From NCBI GenBank assembly GCA_964394085.1, contig CAYMWF010000025.1, positions 9,071 through 73,070 on the forward strand: a stretch of DNA of 64,000 bases, written 5' to 3'. Below are positions 1 through 8,601 of the stretch, one piece after another; position 1 is the first letter of the stretch, and each line of letters starts with the position of its first letter. The DNA comes from CAYMWF01 sp964394085 [NCBI: uncultured Gemmatimonadota bacterium]. GTDB lineage: Bacteria > GCA-2686955 > CAYMWF01. The position numbers were made by a program, and so were the translations under genes. Below the pieces are notes generated by a model. It did not search any database and was not told where the DNA came from. It worked only from the letters and a program-made list of their open reading frames with translations.

Positions 1-1
1 A

Positions 2-175
2 GAATTCGAAGTGCTGGTAATCAATTTGGGGTCGGACGGGGAGAATGGCCGCTACGAAGATGAGGACGGTTCTGAAAAGGACGGTTCTCTAACCAGGAAG
101 CAGTCATCGACTGAGAACAACGCGTCATTTATGTCGAGCAAACACCCGTCCGGCCTGATCAATATATACGCGTAA
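2..175 (+). CDS. fliK: Flagellar hook-length control protein FliK, C-terminal fragment
   Basis: This open frame enters from the left edge and stops at TAA 173-175, so only the last 57 residues are present. They begin with a beta-strand-like FEVLVINLG, continue through a charged linker and end in GLINIYA, which fits the extreme C-terminus of FliK-type proteins (the Flg_hook domain followed by a tail ending in a short hydrophobic motif). FliK measures hook length and switches the export gate to late substrates. The gene directly upstream of flgD is often fliK, which supports the call. Identity rests on position and the short tail, so it is moderate. Confidence 0.6.
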   Translation, partial: EFEVLVINLGSDGENGRYEDEDGSEKDGSLTRKQSSTENNASFMSSKHPSGLINIYA

Positions 176-196
176 GACCGGAAAGGAGGCGATTAG

Positions 197-850
197 ATGC
201 CGGTAAACGGAATCAACGGCGGTTCGAACACACCGCAAACGCAATACAGCGCACCGATTCTGGGTAAAGACGATTTTCTGCAGCTGCTCACCACGAAGCT
301 CAGGTACCAGGACCCGATGAACCCGATGGAGGATCACGAGTTCATCGCTCAACTGGCCCAGTTCAGCTCCCTCGAGCAGATGCAGAACATCAACGAAACG
401 ATGCAGACGCAGATCCTGCTGACCCAGAGCACGAACAACGCCCTGGCCACCAGCCTGATCGGCAAAGACGTGCAGGCTCTCGGAAACAGCATCTCCCTCG
501 AAGAAGCCGGAACGGCTGAAATTTCAATGGAGCTGCAGGCCGCGGCGGACGTCACGGTCCGCATCTACGACAAAGACGGAACCGTTGTGAGAACCCTCGC
601 GGCAGGTTCGATGGAAGCCGGAGTGAATTCGACGACCTGGGACGGCCTCGATACAGGAGGAGAGTCTCTGCCGGCGGGAACCTATACCTACGAGGTTACC
701 GCGATTGCGTCGGATAAAACCACGGTCGGCGTGACCACCTACACTACGGGACACGTGACCGGAGTGGAATTCGTAAACGGAGCCGCCGAGCTCCTGGTGA
801 ACGGGGTGCACATACCCCTGTCGGATGTAATCAGGATCGACGAGATCTAG
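197..850 (+). CDS. flgD: Flagellar hook cap / hook assembly scaffold FlgD
   Basis: FlgD caps the growing hook and is needed for polymerising FlgE, then is shed. The 217-residue protein has the conserved N-terminal FlgD region ([19 protein letters not shown], then [20 protein letters not shown]) in residues 20-70. A Tudor-like/FlgD-Ig-like beta region follows, with the typical [19 protein letters not shown] segment near residues 145-165. Length is normal for the family. The ATG is preceded by AAAGGAGG at a 7-nt spacing. It lies between the fliK end and the TIGR02530-type gene, the usual order for hook genes. Confidence 0.96.
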   Translation: MPVNGINGGSNTPQTQYSAPILGKDDFLQLLTTKLRYQDPMNPMEDHEFIAQLAQFSSLEQMQNINETMQTQILLTQSTNNALATSLIGKDVQALGNSISLEEAGTAEISMELQAAADVTVRIYDKDGTVVRTLAAGSMEAGVNSTTWDGLDTGGESLPAGTYTYEVTAIASDKTTVGVTTYTTGHVTGVEFVNGAAELLVNGVHIPLSDVIRIDEI

Positions 851-872
851 AGAAAAGGAGCGGAACACACTC

Positions 873-1268
873 ATGAAAACGGGCGGAATTGATAAAGCGG
901 CGCCTGTAAGCGGTGTAAACGGCTTATCGCCGGCGCATCGTGGAAAGGCGCCCGGGAAAGCGGCCGACGGAGCTTCCTTCAACAGGATTCTGAAGGACAA
1001 GCTGGGAAGCGCTCCCGATATCAAATTCTCAGGACACGCCGCCGAGCGGCTTCAATCGCGCAATATCCGTTTATCCCCCGCCGACAAGACTTCGCTCAGT
1101 GAAGCGATGACCATGGCGGAATCGAAGGGCGCGAAGGAATCGCTCGTGGTCTACAAGGATCAGATCCTCGTAGTGAGCGTGCCGAACAGAACCGTAATCA
1201 CCGCGGTGGGTAAAAACGCCGCAGAGCCGAAGATATTCACCAATATCGACAGTGCGGTGATTCTTTGA
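873..1268 (+). CDS. TIGR02530-type flagellar operon protein
   Basis: A 131-residue protein of the small family found between flgD and flgE in many flagellar operons (TIGR02530, 'flagellar operon protein'). The diagnostic part is residues 50-131: FSGHAAERLQSRNI, then a region ending in LVVYKDQILVVSVPNRTVIT. The first 45 residues are low-complexity and poorly conserved. The exact biochemical role is not established; position suggests a hook-assembly accessory. A ribosome binding site AAAAGGAG precedes the ATG by 12 nt. No signal peptide or membrane segment is seen. Confidence 0.85.
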   Translation: MKTGGIDKAAPVSGVNGLSPAHRGKAPGKAADGASFNRILKDKLGSAPDIKFSGHAAERLQSRNIRLSPADKTSLSEAMTMAESKGAKESLVVYKDQILVVSVPNRTVITAVGKNAAEPKIFTNIDSAVIL

Positions 1269-1364
1269 AAAGTACGAAAAGTACCGGGGCCGGACCCCTC
1301 ACGGGGAAGCCTCGCCGGCAAACGGCCGAATGCCGAAGCCGGAAGGTGTAAAGGAGCAGACAAA

Positions 1365-4067
1365 ATGATGAAGTCACTACTCACAGGATCCACCGGACTG
1401 AAAAGCCATCAGTTCAGGATGAACGTGATAGGTAATAACATCGCAAACATCAACACGATAGGCTTCAAGGCGGGAAGAGCGAGCTTCAGCGAAATGATGG
1501 CAAGCACCCTCCAGGGAGCCCGCAGACCCGAGTCGGGCATCGGCGGGGTGAACCCGATTCAACTCGGCGGAGGCGTCGCCGTGGGAGGCGTCGACAACAT
1601 ATTCACCCAGGGAAGTCTCGAATTCACGGGGGTCACCACCGACCTCGCCACGATAGGAACCGGGTTCCTGATCGTCTCGGACGGCAGCAGCAACTTTTAC
1701 ACGAGGACTTCGGGGTTCCTGTTCGACGCCAACGGCCAGCTCGTTGATGCAGCGTCGGGCATGGTGCTCCAGGGAGTAATGGCCAATGCCGACGGCGTGC
1801 TCGGCGGTTCCTCCATCGAGGATATCTCGATCCCGATGGACCTTACCGACCCGGCGAACGCCACGACCCGCGTAACTTACGGCGGCAACCTCGACGCATC
1901 CGAATCCCCGCTCGGGACGATTCTCGACTCCTCCTCCCTCCTCGCGCTCGCAGATTCGGACGATTCCCTTTCCGCGTTGCGGGATTCTTACGGGAGCGCT
2001 CTCGGCCTGACGTCGGGAGACAGCCTGAAGGTGAGCTGCAGCGCCACCGGGACGACCGAGACGGACGAGCTCTACAACACGTCCGGAGTCAGCTTCAGCC
2101 TGAACGCCGGCGACGAGTTCACGGTTTCGGCGACCAAGGTGGAGATGGATTCCACAGCGGTCCCGGGCGACGTGGACAACGCGTTCAGCTTCAGCCTGAC
2201 GGTGGGCGGAACCGCTTACACCGTGAACGTCTCCAAGACCGATACCGGTGACGGCGCCGAATACGACAAGGTGGAGGTGGTCGACAGCATCCGCGCCGAC
2301 ATTATCAATTCGGGCGCCCCCGTGGTGGTCGAAAACAACATGGACGGCAGCTTCACCATCACCGCCATCGACCAGACCACCGACGTCATCGTAAACGGAA
2401 CCCAGGGCGAGCTGGATCAGGTCGGCCTCCTCAACGGGCAGGCGATAACAGCGGATTACGATACAGTCACCATCGGGCAGGGAGACACTTTCAGCGATTT
2501 CCTGGCCGATATCGAAGCCGCCCTCGACCTTACAGGATCGGGATCGGCCTTTACCGTGGCCCAGAACAGCGACGGAAGCTTCACCATAACCCACGGCACC
2601 GGCACCGCCGATGCATCGATCGAGATCCGGGCTTCATCGCCGGCGAACAGCCTCTTCGCCACGGCGATATCGGAACTCCAGGGAGAGCTCGAAGTCGGAG
2701 ACACCTCCGACGACACCGACCGGTTCACCGTTCAGTCCGAAATCGTGTTCGGAACCGATTTCGAAGACCTCGAGGAGCTGGCGGAAAGCATCACCGACTC
2801 CCTCGGTAAAGCTTCAGGCGCCTTCGCGGCGACATACTCCGAATCCACCGGAAAACTTTCATACCTGAACGGAACCGGCGGCTCGGATCTTTACGATATC
2901 TCAATCACGACCTCGCCGACGAACCAGTCCTTCGAAACCGCTCTGAGCCTCTCGGACGAGGATATCACCGCGGATGACAGCTCACTCGACTCGACCTATT
3001 TCCTGAGAACCGCCGAATCGGATGACAACCTGATCGAGCTCTATACCGATTCCGGCGACTGGATGGAGATGACCCTCGGCGACGAGCTGGCGATCGACGC
3101 CCAGGTGGGAGGAGCGCCTGTGCTCACCATGTCCACCATCATCGGCACCGACATCTCGACCTACGGCGAGCTTGCCGAAAAGGTCGAAGAAGCTCTCGGT
3201 CTGGATGAAGGAACCGGAGTCTCGATCGATTCCGACGGCTCACTGAAAGTCAACGGAACCCCGGGCGAGGCGAACGCCGTCAGCGAACTTTCGATCTCCT
3301 CTTCGGGGAACACGGTGCTGGCCTCGGGGTTCAACTTCTCCGAGCTCCAGGAAGCCGCGGACGTGACGAAATCGGTATCGGCCATCGTATACGACTCGCT
3401 GGGCGACAACCATTCGGTGACCCTGACATTCAAGAAGTCCGAAATCCCCAACCGCTGGACCTGGACCGCCGACACCGGCGGCGACGAAGTGATAACCGGC
3501 GGCAGTTCCGGAACCATCCTGTTCAACGAGGACGGCTCCCTCGCCGCCTTCTCGATTTCAGACGGCGCGCCCCTCTCCTTCGAACCCGGTAACGGCGCAG
3601 CAGCAATGGAGATAGACCTTTTTGCCGGAACTGCGGATTCCCGCGATGGAATCACCCAGTTCGCATCCACATCCTCCGTTCAGTCGACGAGCCAGGACGG
3701 ATGGGGCGAAGGAACCCTGAGCACCATCGGAATCGACTCGGCCGGCATAATCTCGGGACAGTTCACGAACGGGATCACCAGGAACCTGGCACAAATCCAC
3801 GTGGCTGAATTCAACAATCCCGGCGGGCTCGAAAAGGCGAGCGACAATCTTTACACCGCTTCGCCCAACTCGGGAGATCCGAAAGTCGGAGCCGCCGGCC
3901 CGGCCGGAGGCACTGCGGTGTCTTCCGGGTACCTGGAAATGTCCAATGTGGACCTTTCATCGGAATTCACAAGCATGATCATGACCCAGCGCGGATTCCA
4001 GGCAAACGCCAGGATAATCACGACATCGGACGAAATGCTCGTGGATACGGTGAGCCTGAAACGTTAG
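1365..4067 (+). CDS. flgE: Flagellar hook protein FlgE, unusually long (900 aa)
   Basis: FlgE builds the universal-joint hook. The N-terminal D0/D1 part has the family signature around MNVIGNNIANINTIGFKAGR (residues 19-40) and the C-terminus ends with the helix around SSEFTSMIMTQRGFQANAR and SDEMLVDTVSLK. Typical FlgE is 400-550 residues, so the 900 here reflect a large middle insertion (roughly residues 190-650). This is acidic, Ser/Thr/Gly-rich and contains several similar blocks, two of which hold DGSFTIT. The insertion probably forms extra surface domains on the hook. AAGGAG sits 9 nt before tandem ATGs. No frameshift is seen. Confidence 0.96.
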   Translation: MMKSLLTGSTGLKSHQFRMNVIGNNIANINTIGFKAGRASFSEMMASTLQGARRPESGIGGVNPIQLGGGVAVGGVDNIFTQGSLEFTGVTTDLATIGTGFLIVSDGSSNFYTRTSGFLFDANGQLVDAASGMVLQGVMANADGVLGGSSIEDISIPMDLTDPANATTRVTYGGNLDASESPLGTILDSSSLLALADSDDSLSALRDSYGSALGLTSGDSLKVSCSATGTTETDELYNTSGVSFSLNAGDEFTVSATKVEMDSTAVPGDVDNAFSFSLTVGGTAYTVNVSKTDTGDGAEYDKVEVVDSIRADIINSGAPVVVENNMDGSFTITAIDQTTDVIVNGTQGELDQVGLLNGQAITADYDTVTIGQGDTFSDFLADIEAALDLTGSGSAFTVAQNSDGSFTITHGTGTADASIEIRASSPANSLFATAISELQGELEVGDTSDDTDRFTVQSEIVFGTDFEDLEELAESITDSLGKASGAFAATYSESTGKLSYLNGTGGSDLYDISITTSPTNQSFETALSLSDEDITADDSSLDSTYFLRTAESDDNLIELYTDSGDWMEMTLGDELAIDAQVGGAPVLTMSTIIGTDISTYGELAEKVEEALGLDEGTGVSIDSDGSLKVNGTPGEANAVSELSISSSGNTVLASGFNFSELQEAADVTKSVSAIVYDSLGDNHSVTLTFKKSEIPNRWTWTADTGGDEVITGGSSGTILFNEDGSLAAFSISDGAPLSFEPGNGAAAMEIDLFAGTADSRDGITQFASTSSVQSTSQDGWGEGTLSTIGIDSAGIISGQFTNGITRNLAQIHVAEFNNPGGLEKASDNLYTASPNSGDPKVGAAGPAGGTAVSSGYLEMSNVDLSSEFTSMIMTQRGFQANARIITTSDEMLVDTVSLKR

Positions 4068-4084
4068 AGGGATTCATGACGGCA

Positions 4085-4146
4085 ATTGACGTCAATCGAA
4101 GGAAGCACGCGAAAACGCCGTCGAAAACACGGGACTGTCTCCCGTG
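4085..4146 (+). promoter_or_regulatory. Palindrome and hairpin in the flgE-motA gap
   Basis: The 100-bp gap between flgE and motA contains a perfect 12-bp palindrome ATTGACGTCAAT (4085-4096) and a hairpin with stem CACGGGA/TCCCGTG and a 5-nt loop (4128-4146). The hairpin ends just before the motA ribosome binding site AAGGAAAGG. There is no U-run after the stem, so an intrinsic terminator is unlikely. RNA processing, translational control of motA, or an internal promoter operator are possible. Function is not shown by sequence. Confidence 0.5.
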
Positions 4147-4167
4147 GTCAAGGAAAGGTGAAGAGTT

Positions 4168-4944
4168 TTGGATCTGACCACAATAATAGGAATCGTACTG
4201 GGTTTCACATTTGTCGTCATAACGATTCTGCTGGGCGGAAGTCTGCTCGGATTCGTCAACGCTCCTTCACTCATGATCGTGATCGGCGGCACCTTCGCGG
4301 CGGTTCTCATCACCTATCCTGTCGCCCAGGTGAAAAGGGTGGTTCCGGTGGTGAAGAACGCTTTCTTCGAAAAAAACTTCTCTCCCATCGAATTGATTCA
4401 GCGGATGGTGTCTTTCTCGCACAAAGCCAGACGGGAAGGCCTTCTCGCTCTTGAAAAAGAGTGTGAGGAGATCGACGACAAGTTCCTGAAGAGCGGCATC
4501 GAGCTCGTAGTGGACGGAACCGAGCCGGAACTCATCCAGACGATCCTCGCTACTGAGATCGTAAACATCGAGGACCGCCACTCCACGGGCAAGAAGCTTC
4601 TCGCATCCATGGCGGAGTACGCACCCGCCTTCGGAATGATCGGAACCCTGATCGGCCTGGTGCTGATGCTCAACATGATGGAGGACCCATCCGCAATCGG
4701 TCCGGGTATGGCGGTGGCGCTTCTCACCACGCTCTACGGCAGTATCCTGGCGAATCTCGTTTTCACTCCTCTTGCGGGAAAGCTCGGCAACAAATCTGAA
4801 GAAGAAATGCTTCTCAAGCAGCTGACGGTCACGGGGATTCTCTCGATCCAGTCGGGGGACAACCCGAGGGTGCTGGAACAGAAGCTAATGTCCTTCCTGG
4901 CGCCCGACCTGAGAAGTATCGATTCGGAAGAGGCGCAGGAATAG
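4168..4944 (+). CDS. motA: Flagellar motor stator protein MotA
   Basis: MotA forms the pentameric ring of the proton/sodium-driven stator around MotB. The 258-residue protein shows four hydrophobic segments (about residues 3-25, 30-50, 150-172 and 180-200). It has the conserved ATEIVNIEDRHSTGKKLL and EYAPAFGMIGTLIGLV blocks and the late PLAGKL region. The start is a TTG at 4168 after AAGGAAAGGTG; no ATG lies between the flgE stop and the first conserved residues. It is followed 13 bp later by motB, the standard pair. No flbD gene precedes it. Confidence 0.96.
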   Translation: MDLTTIIGIVLGFTFVVITILLGGSLLGFVNAPSLMIVIGGTFAAVLITYPVAQVKRVVPVVKNAFFEKNFSPIELIQRMVSFSHKARREGLLALEKECEEIDDKFLKSGIELVVDGTEPELIQTILATEIVNIEDRHSTGKKLLASMAEYAPAFGMIGTLIGLVLMLNMMEDPSAIGPGMAVALLTTLYGSILANLVFTPLAGKLGNKSEEEMLLKQLTVTGILSIQSGDNPRVLEQKLMSFLAPDLRSIDSEEAQE

Positions 4945-4957
4945 GAATAAAGGGAAG

Positions 4958-5737
4958 ATGGAAGGCAAAAAAAAGGAAGAAGCCTCGGGCGGCGCTCCAG
5001 CCTGGATGGTGACGTACGGTGACATGGTGACACTTCTTCTCACCTTCTTCGTGCTGCTTCTTTCATTCTCGTCAATCCAGGAAAGCAAGTTCAGGGAGGC
5101 GATCGGCTCTCTGAAGGGTTCTCTCGGTCTTCTGACCGGTCAGAACAAAGTGGTCGTCCAGTCCTACATCCCGCCGATCAAAGTCTCTGCAGTCCAGAAA
5201 AAGAGTGAAATCCAGGATATGATTCATGCTCTTCAGGATTTTATAGAGCGGGAACGCCTGGAGGATAAGGTCAAGCTGGAATTCAAGGACGACGGTCTGA
5301 ATATCGTCATTTCCGATCCTGTGCTTTTCTCCCTTGGAAAAGCCGACCTGAAGCCCACCAGTTTCCCGCTGATCAAACGGATCGCCGGCGTGCTTTCGAA
5401 CTTCGATTCGGAAATCCATATAAAAGGACACACCTGCGATCTCCCGATACACAATCTCGAATTCGAATCGAACTGGGAATTGTCCGCGGCAAGGGCTCTG
5501 GAAGTAGTGAAAGTACTGATTGATTCAAACATATCGCCGGAAAAGCTTTCCGCGGTCGCCTACTCCCAGTACAGACCGACAAATCCGAATGATCTCGAAG
5601 ACAACCGGCGGAAGAACCGCAGGGTGGAGATTTTCGTACCCGAAGAAGACTTCGACGAGCTCATGAGAGCTACCATACCGAAAAACATGACTGAAGATCC
5701 CGGAAAGAACCCGGTAGCGGAGGTTGGTTATGAGTGA
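4958..5737 (+). CDS. motB: Flagellar motor stator protein MotB
   Basis: MotB anchors the stator to peptidoglycan and carries the ion-binding aspartate. The N-terminal signature PAWMVTYGDMVTLLLTFFVL gives the plug/TM segment with Asp22 as the predicted ion-binding residue. The periplasmic part has an OmpA-like peptidoglycan-binding domain (about residues 125-235: LFSLGKADL, IKGHTCDLP, LSAARALEV, NRRKNRRVEI). Length 259 is normal. Its stop overlaps the fliL start by 8 bp, showing translational coupling. Confidence 0.96.
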   Translation: MEGKKKEEASGGAPAWMVTYGDMVTLLLTFFVLLLSFSSIQESKFREAIGSLKGSLGLLTGQNKVVVQSYIPPIKVSAVQKKSEIQDMIHALQDFIERERLEDKVKLEFKDDGLNIVISDPVLFSLGKADLKPTSFPLIKRIAGVLSNFDSEIHIKGHTCDLPIHNLEFESNWELSAARALEVVKVLIDSNISPEKLSAVAYSQYRPTNPNDLEDNRRKNRRVEIFVPEEDFDELMRATIPKNMTEDPGKNPVAEVGYE

Positions 5738-6227
5738 CGAGGCAGCCCCAGAGGTTGAAGAGAAAGAAAAAAAAGGCAAGGGAGTCCTGATAGCCGTTGT
5801 CGCGGTTTTCGTCGTGCTCCAGGCGGTTGTCACCTTTTTTATCGTTCAGAAAACCGTTTTTTCGAAAAATACGGAAGGAGCCGAAGCTTCTCAGGAGGAG
5901 ATTCTTGAAGAAGCGGCTGATGAGCCCGGTCTCACATTTCCGCTCGAGAACCTCATCGTGAATCCGGCGGGATGCAATGGACTCAGGTTCGTAAAAATAT
6001 CGATGATACTCGAAACCTACGAGGAAGATGTCATAGCCGAACTCGAGGTACGCACATACCGGATCAACGATATTCTCATCCGGCTTCTCTCCTCCAAGAG
6101 TATAGAGGATCTCGACTCCGGATGGAAGAGGGACAGTCTGAAAACCGAAATGATCGAAGCTGTGAATGGACAGGTCGGCGAAGGCGGTGTTTCAAATATC
6201 TACTTCACCGACTTCATCATCCAGTAA
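5730..6227 (+). CDS. fliL: Flagellar basal body-associated protein FliL
   Basis: FliL surrounds and stabilises the stator. The 165-residue protein has a short charged cytoplasmic head (EEKEKKGKG), one transmembrane helix (about residues 17-40) and a periplasmic domain with the family core LENLIVNPAG...FVKISMILE and the terminal VSNIYFTDFIIQ. The ATG at 5730 overlaps the end of motB (GTTATGAGTGA). A TTG at 5724 in the same frame is a less likely start. It is followed by fliM as in most fliLMNOPQR operons. Confidence 0.94.
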   Translation: MSDEAAPEVEEKEKKGKGVLIAVVAVFVVLQAVVTFFIVQKTVFSKNTEGAEASQEEILEEAADEPGLTFPLENLIVNPAGCNGLRFVKISMILETYEEDVIAELEVRTYRINDILIRLLSSKSIEDLDSGWKRDSLKTEMIEAVNGQVGEGGVSNIYFTDFIIQ

Positions 6228-6242
6228 ATATCGGAGGAAAGC

Positions 6243-7259
6243 GTGACCAAGTTCCTTTCTCAAAACGAAATAGACTCCCTTCTCGATTCTTTCTCCACGG
6301 GAGACATGGAGGTTGAACCGGACTCTCCCGAACTGGCGCCTTCAGACGAGAAGATCAAGCTCTACGATTTCAAGCGGCCCAACAGGATCTCGAAAGATCA
6401 AATCAGGACGCTTCACCTGGTCCACGATTCATTCGCGCGCCATTTGTCGAATTCTCTTTCTTCCGTCCTGCGGAGTTTCATCGAGGTCCAGGTCGAATCG
6501 ATAGACCAGGTGACATACAACGAGGTGATCGTTTCGATGCCCAGCCCCACCGCTGTTTACATATTCCGGATAGAACCCTTCGGAAGGCAGGGATTCCTGG
6601 AGGTGAACCTCCCCCTGGTCTTCTCGATCATCGACCGGGTATTCGGAGGCAAGGGGGCGGCGAAGACGTGCAACAGGGAACTCACCCTGATCGAAGAATC
6701 GGTCATGAAGAAGATCGCCAACTCGGCCATGAACGATCTGGCGGCAGCCTGGCTCCCCTTCTATGAAATGAACATCGAGCTGGAAACGCTCCAGACCAAT
6801 CCGCGCTTCCTCCAGATCTCGTTCCAGCACGATATCGTGCTGTACCTGTCATTCAAGGTGATCATGGAAATGAGCTACGGATTCATCAACCTCTGTTTCC
6901 CATACCTGACCCTCGAACCGATGATACAGAACCTTACAGGTCAGAAATGGCTCAGGGCCGCCACCATGGCGGATGAAAACGCCATGAAGAATCACTTTGC
7001 AAAAGAACTGCTGGAAACGCAGCTGGATATCGTCGCCGAGCTGGGAAAAAGTGAAATCCGTATCGGAGAGCTGCTCAATCTCGAAAAGGGCGACGTTATC
7101 AGGCTCGATCAGAATGTAGACGCTCCCATTTCTCTGAATGTCGGAGGAATCGACAAGATGCAGGGATATCCAGGTTTAAAGAAACGTTCCCGCGCGGTCA
7201 AGCTTACGGACGTCCAGCTCAAGCTTGCCGATTTTTCAAAAGGAGACGACCATGAATGA
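6243..7259 (+). CDS. fliM: Flagellar motor switch protein FliM
   Basis: FliM forms the middle of the C-ring and binds phosphorylated CheY. The extreme N-terminus has the CheY-binding peptide LSQNEIDSLLDSF (residues 4-16). A CheC-like middle domain (about 45-230) and a C-terminal SpoA/FliMN_C domain (about 255-330) follow. The 338-residue length is typical. The start is GTG at 6243 after GGAGGAAAGC. Its stop overlaps the fliN start by 8 bp. Confidence 0.96.
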   Translation: MTKFLSQNEIDSLLDSFSTGDMEVEPDSPELAPSDEKIKLYDFKRPNRISKDQIRTLHLVHDSFARHLSNSLSSVLRSFIEVQVESIDQVTYNEVIVSMPSPTAVYIFRIEPFGRQGFLEVNLPLVFSIIDRVFGGKGAAKTCNRELTLIEESVMKKIANSAMNDLAAAWLPFYEMNIELETLQTNPRFLQISFQHDIVLYLSFKVIMEMSYGFINLCFPYLTLEPMIQNLTGQKWLRAATMADENAMKNHFAKELLETQLDIVAELGKSEIRIGELLNLEKGDVIRLDQNVDAPISLNVGGIDKMQGYPGLKKRSRAVKLTDVQLKLADFSKGDDHE

Positions 7260-8037
7260 AACCCCGGAAAACAGCAGCGTTGAAGAAGCTCCGGAAGAAC
7301 AGGCCGTGAATGAACCTTCCGTGGAGCCCGGGGATATGAGCGAGGCGATCGAACCGGAAGCGTCGGTTGCGACCTCGGATGAGACCCCGGATAGTTCCGA
7401 ATCGGAGGATCCCGGTTCGACCGGTGAAGAGGTTGCGGCGGAGGCCGAGGATACGGCTGAGACCGCCGAATCCTTCGAATTCGCCGAAACGGCGGAGGAT
7501 ACGGAACCGGCGGCGGACTCTGAAGATACCGGATCCACCGAAGATGCGGATGCTTCCCCGGAATCGGAAGAAGCATTCGATTTCGACGGAAGTTTCGCTT
7601 CGGATGAGGATATGGAAGATCAGGAGCCGCAGACCAGCGCCGAGGAAGACGGATTCGACCTGCAGGCCCTCGAAAACTCCGGCCTCTTCGACGATGGACA
7701 GGCCGGCGAAAATGCCGAAGTGCGTGCACAGCCTGCGCGGTTCCAGGAGCTGGATGACCTGATCGAAAGCAATTCACGGGCGGATATCGACATGCTGCTG
7801 GACATTTCGCTGCCCATGGTTGTCGAGCTCGGCAGAACGAAGATGCTCATCCAGGACATCCTTTCACTCAAGTCGGGTTCAGTGATCACCCTCGACAAAC
7901 TGACAGGCGAGCCGGCGAATCTCGTCATCAACGGCAAAGTCATGGCAACCGGCGAGATCGTGGTAATCGACGAGAATTTCGGTATCAGGGTGACCAACCT
8001 GGTCAAACCGATGGACCGGCTCAAAGAGAAGAATTGA
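7252..8037 (+). CDS. fliN: Flagellar motor switch protein FliN with long acidic N-terminal extension
   Basis: FliN is the lower C-ring component and docks the export ATPase complex. Only the last 75-80 residues (from about LLDISLPMVVELGRTKM to VTNLVKPMDRL) match the SpoA/FliMN_C domain. The first about 170 residues are strongly acidic and rich in Glu, Ala, Asp, Ser and Thr, and probably disordered. Total length is 261 residues against 100-140 for many FliN proteins. ATG 7252 overlaps the fliM stop. A CheC-like domain, as in some FliY fusions, is not evident in the extension. Confidence 0.93.
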   Translation: MNETPENSSVEEAPEEQAVNEPSVEPGDMSEAIEPEASVATSDETPDSSESEDPGSTGEEVAAEAEDTAETAESFEFAETAEDTEPAADSEDTGSTEDADASPESEEAFDFDGSFASDEDMEDQEPQTSAEEDGFDLQALENSGLFDDGQAGENAEVRAQPARFQELDDLIESNSRADIDMLLDISLPMVVELGRTKMLIQDILSLKSGSVITLDKLTGEPANLVINGKVMATGEIVVIDENFGIRVTNLVKPMDRLKEKN

Positions 8038-8058
8038 CACAGGGAAGGAAGGCTGTTC

Positions 8059-8601
8059 ATGGACATATTCGGCGGACTCGCAACGGCTTACACCGGACAG
8101 GAAGGCGCAGTGGGCGATTTTTCTCCACTCTTCGCTGCGGTTCGCCTTGCGGCGGGGTTCCTCGTGACAGCCGGTATCTGTGTAATCTTCCTCTGGTTTC
8201 TCAGGAAGATCCAGCGAGGCTCCCTGAAAAAAGACGGTGAAGATTACGGCTCCATCACCGTCGTCGCCAGGGCGTATCTGTCACCGAAAAAACCCCTCTA
8301 CCTGGTCAAGGTAAACAATCGTCTCCTGCTGCTGGCGGACTCGCCGAACGGGCTGACCAGACTCACGGAATTCAAGGGAGACTCTCAGCGGGACGGAATC
8401 GGCTCCGGCGCAATCATGGAGGAACTGGAAACAGAAGGGGAAAACGGCGGTTCGATCTACTCCGACTCTGATACAGACGAATCCGCAAACCTCGACACCA
8501 GGATATCGCCCGGGCCGGGCCGGGTGAAGGGCACTGATTTCAAAACGCTCATCGAACGGGCTCTGAGCGTCCGGAAAAAAGGCAAGGTAAACAGAAAATG
8601 A
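8059..8601 (+). CDS. fliO: Flagellar export gate assembly protein FliO
   Basis: FliO is a small membrane protein that helps FliP assemble into the export gate. The 180-residue protein has one transmembrane helix (about residues 28-52, LAAGFLVTAGICVIFLWF). A cytoplasmic beta domain follows, with the typical VVARAYLSPKKPLYLVKVNN and LLLLADSPNGLTRL segments. The C-terminal 90 residues are a variable charged tail. It sits between fliN and fliP and overlaps fliP by 4 bp (ATGA). Confidence 0.9.
   Translation: MDIFGGLATAYTGQEGAVGDFSPLFAAVRLAAGFLVTAGICVIFLWFLRKIQRGSLKKDGEDYGSITVVARAYLSPKKPLYLVKVNNRLLLLADSPNGLTRLTEFKGDSQRDGIGSGAIMEELETEGENGGSIYSDSDTDESANLDTRISPGPGRVKGTDFKTLIERALSVRKKGKVNRK

Noticed and set aside
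1377-2594. 405-codon open frame antisense to flgE
   Set aside because: It is the mirror of the codon pattern of a real gene; the translation has no recognisable domain and flgE is well supported on the other strand.
4068-4167. An flbD gene between flgE and motA
   Set aside because: The gap is only 100 bp and holds no frame of about 60-70 codons.
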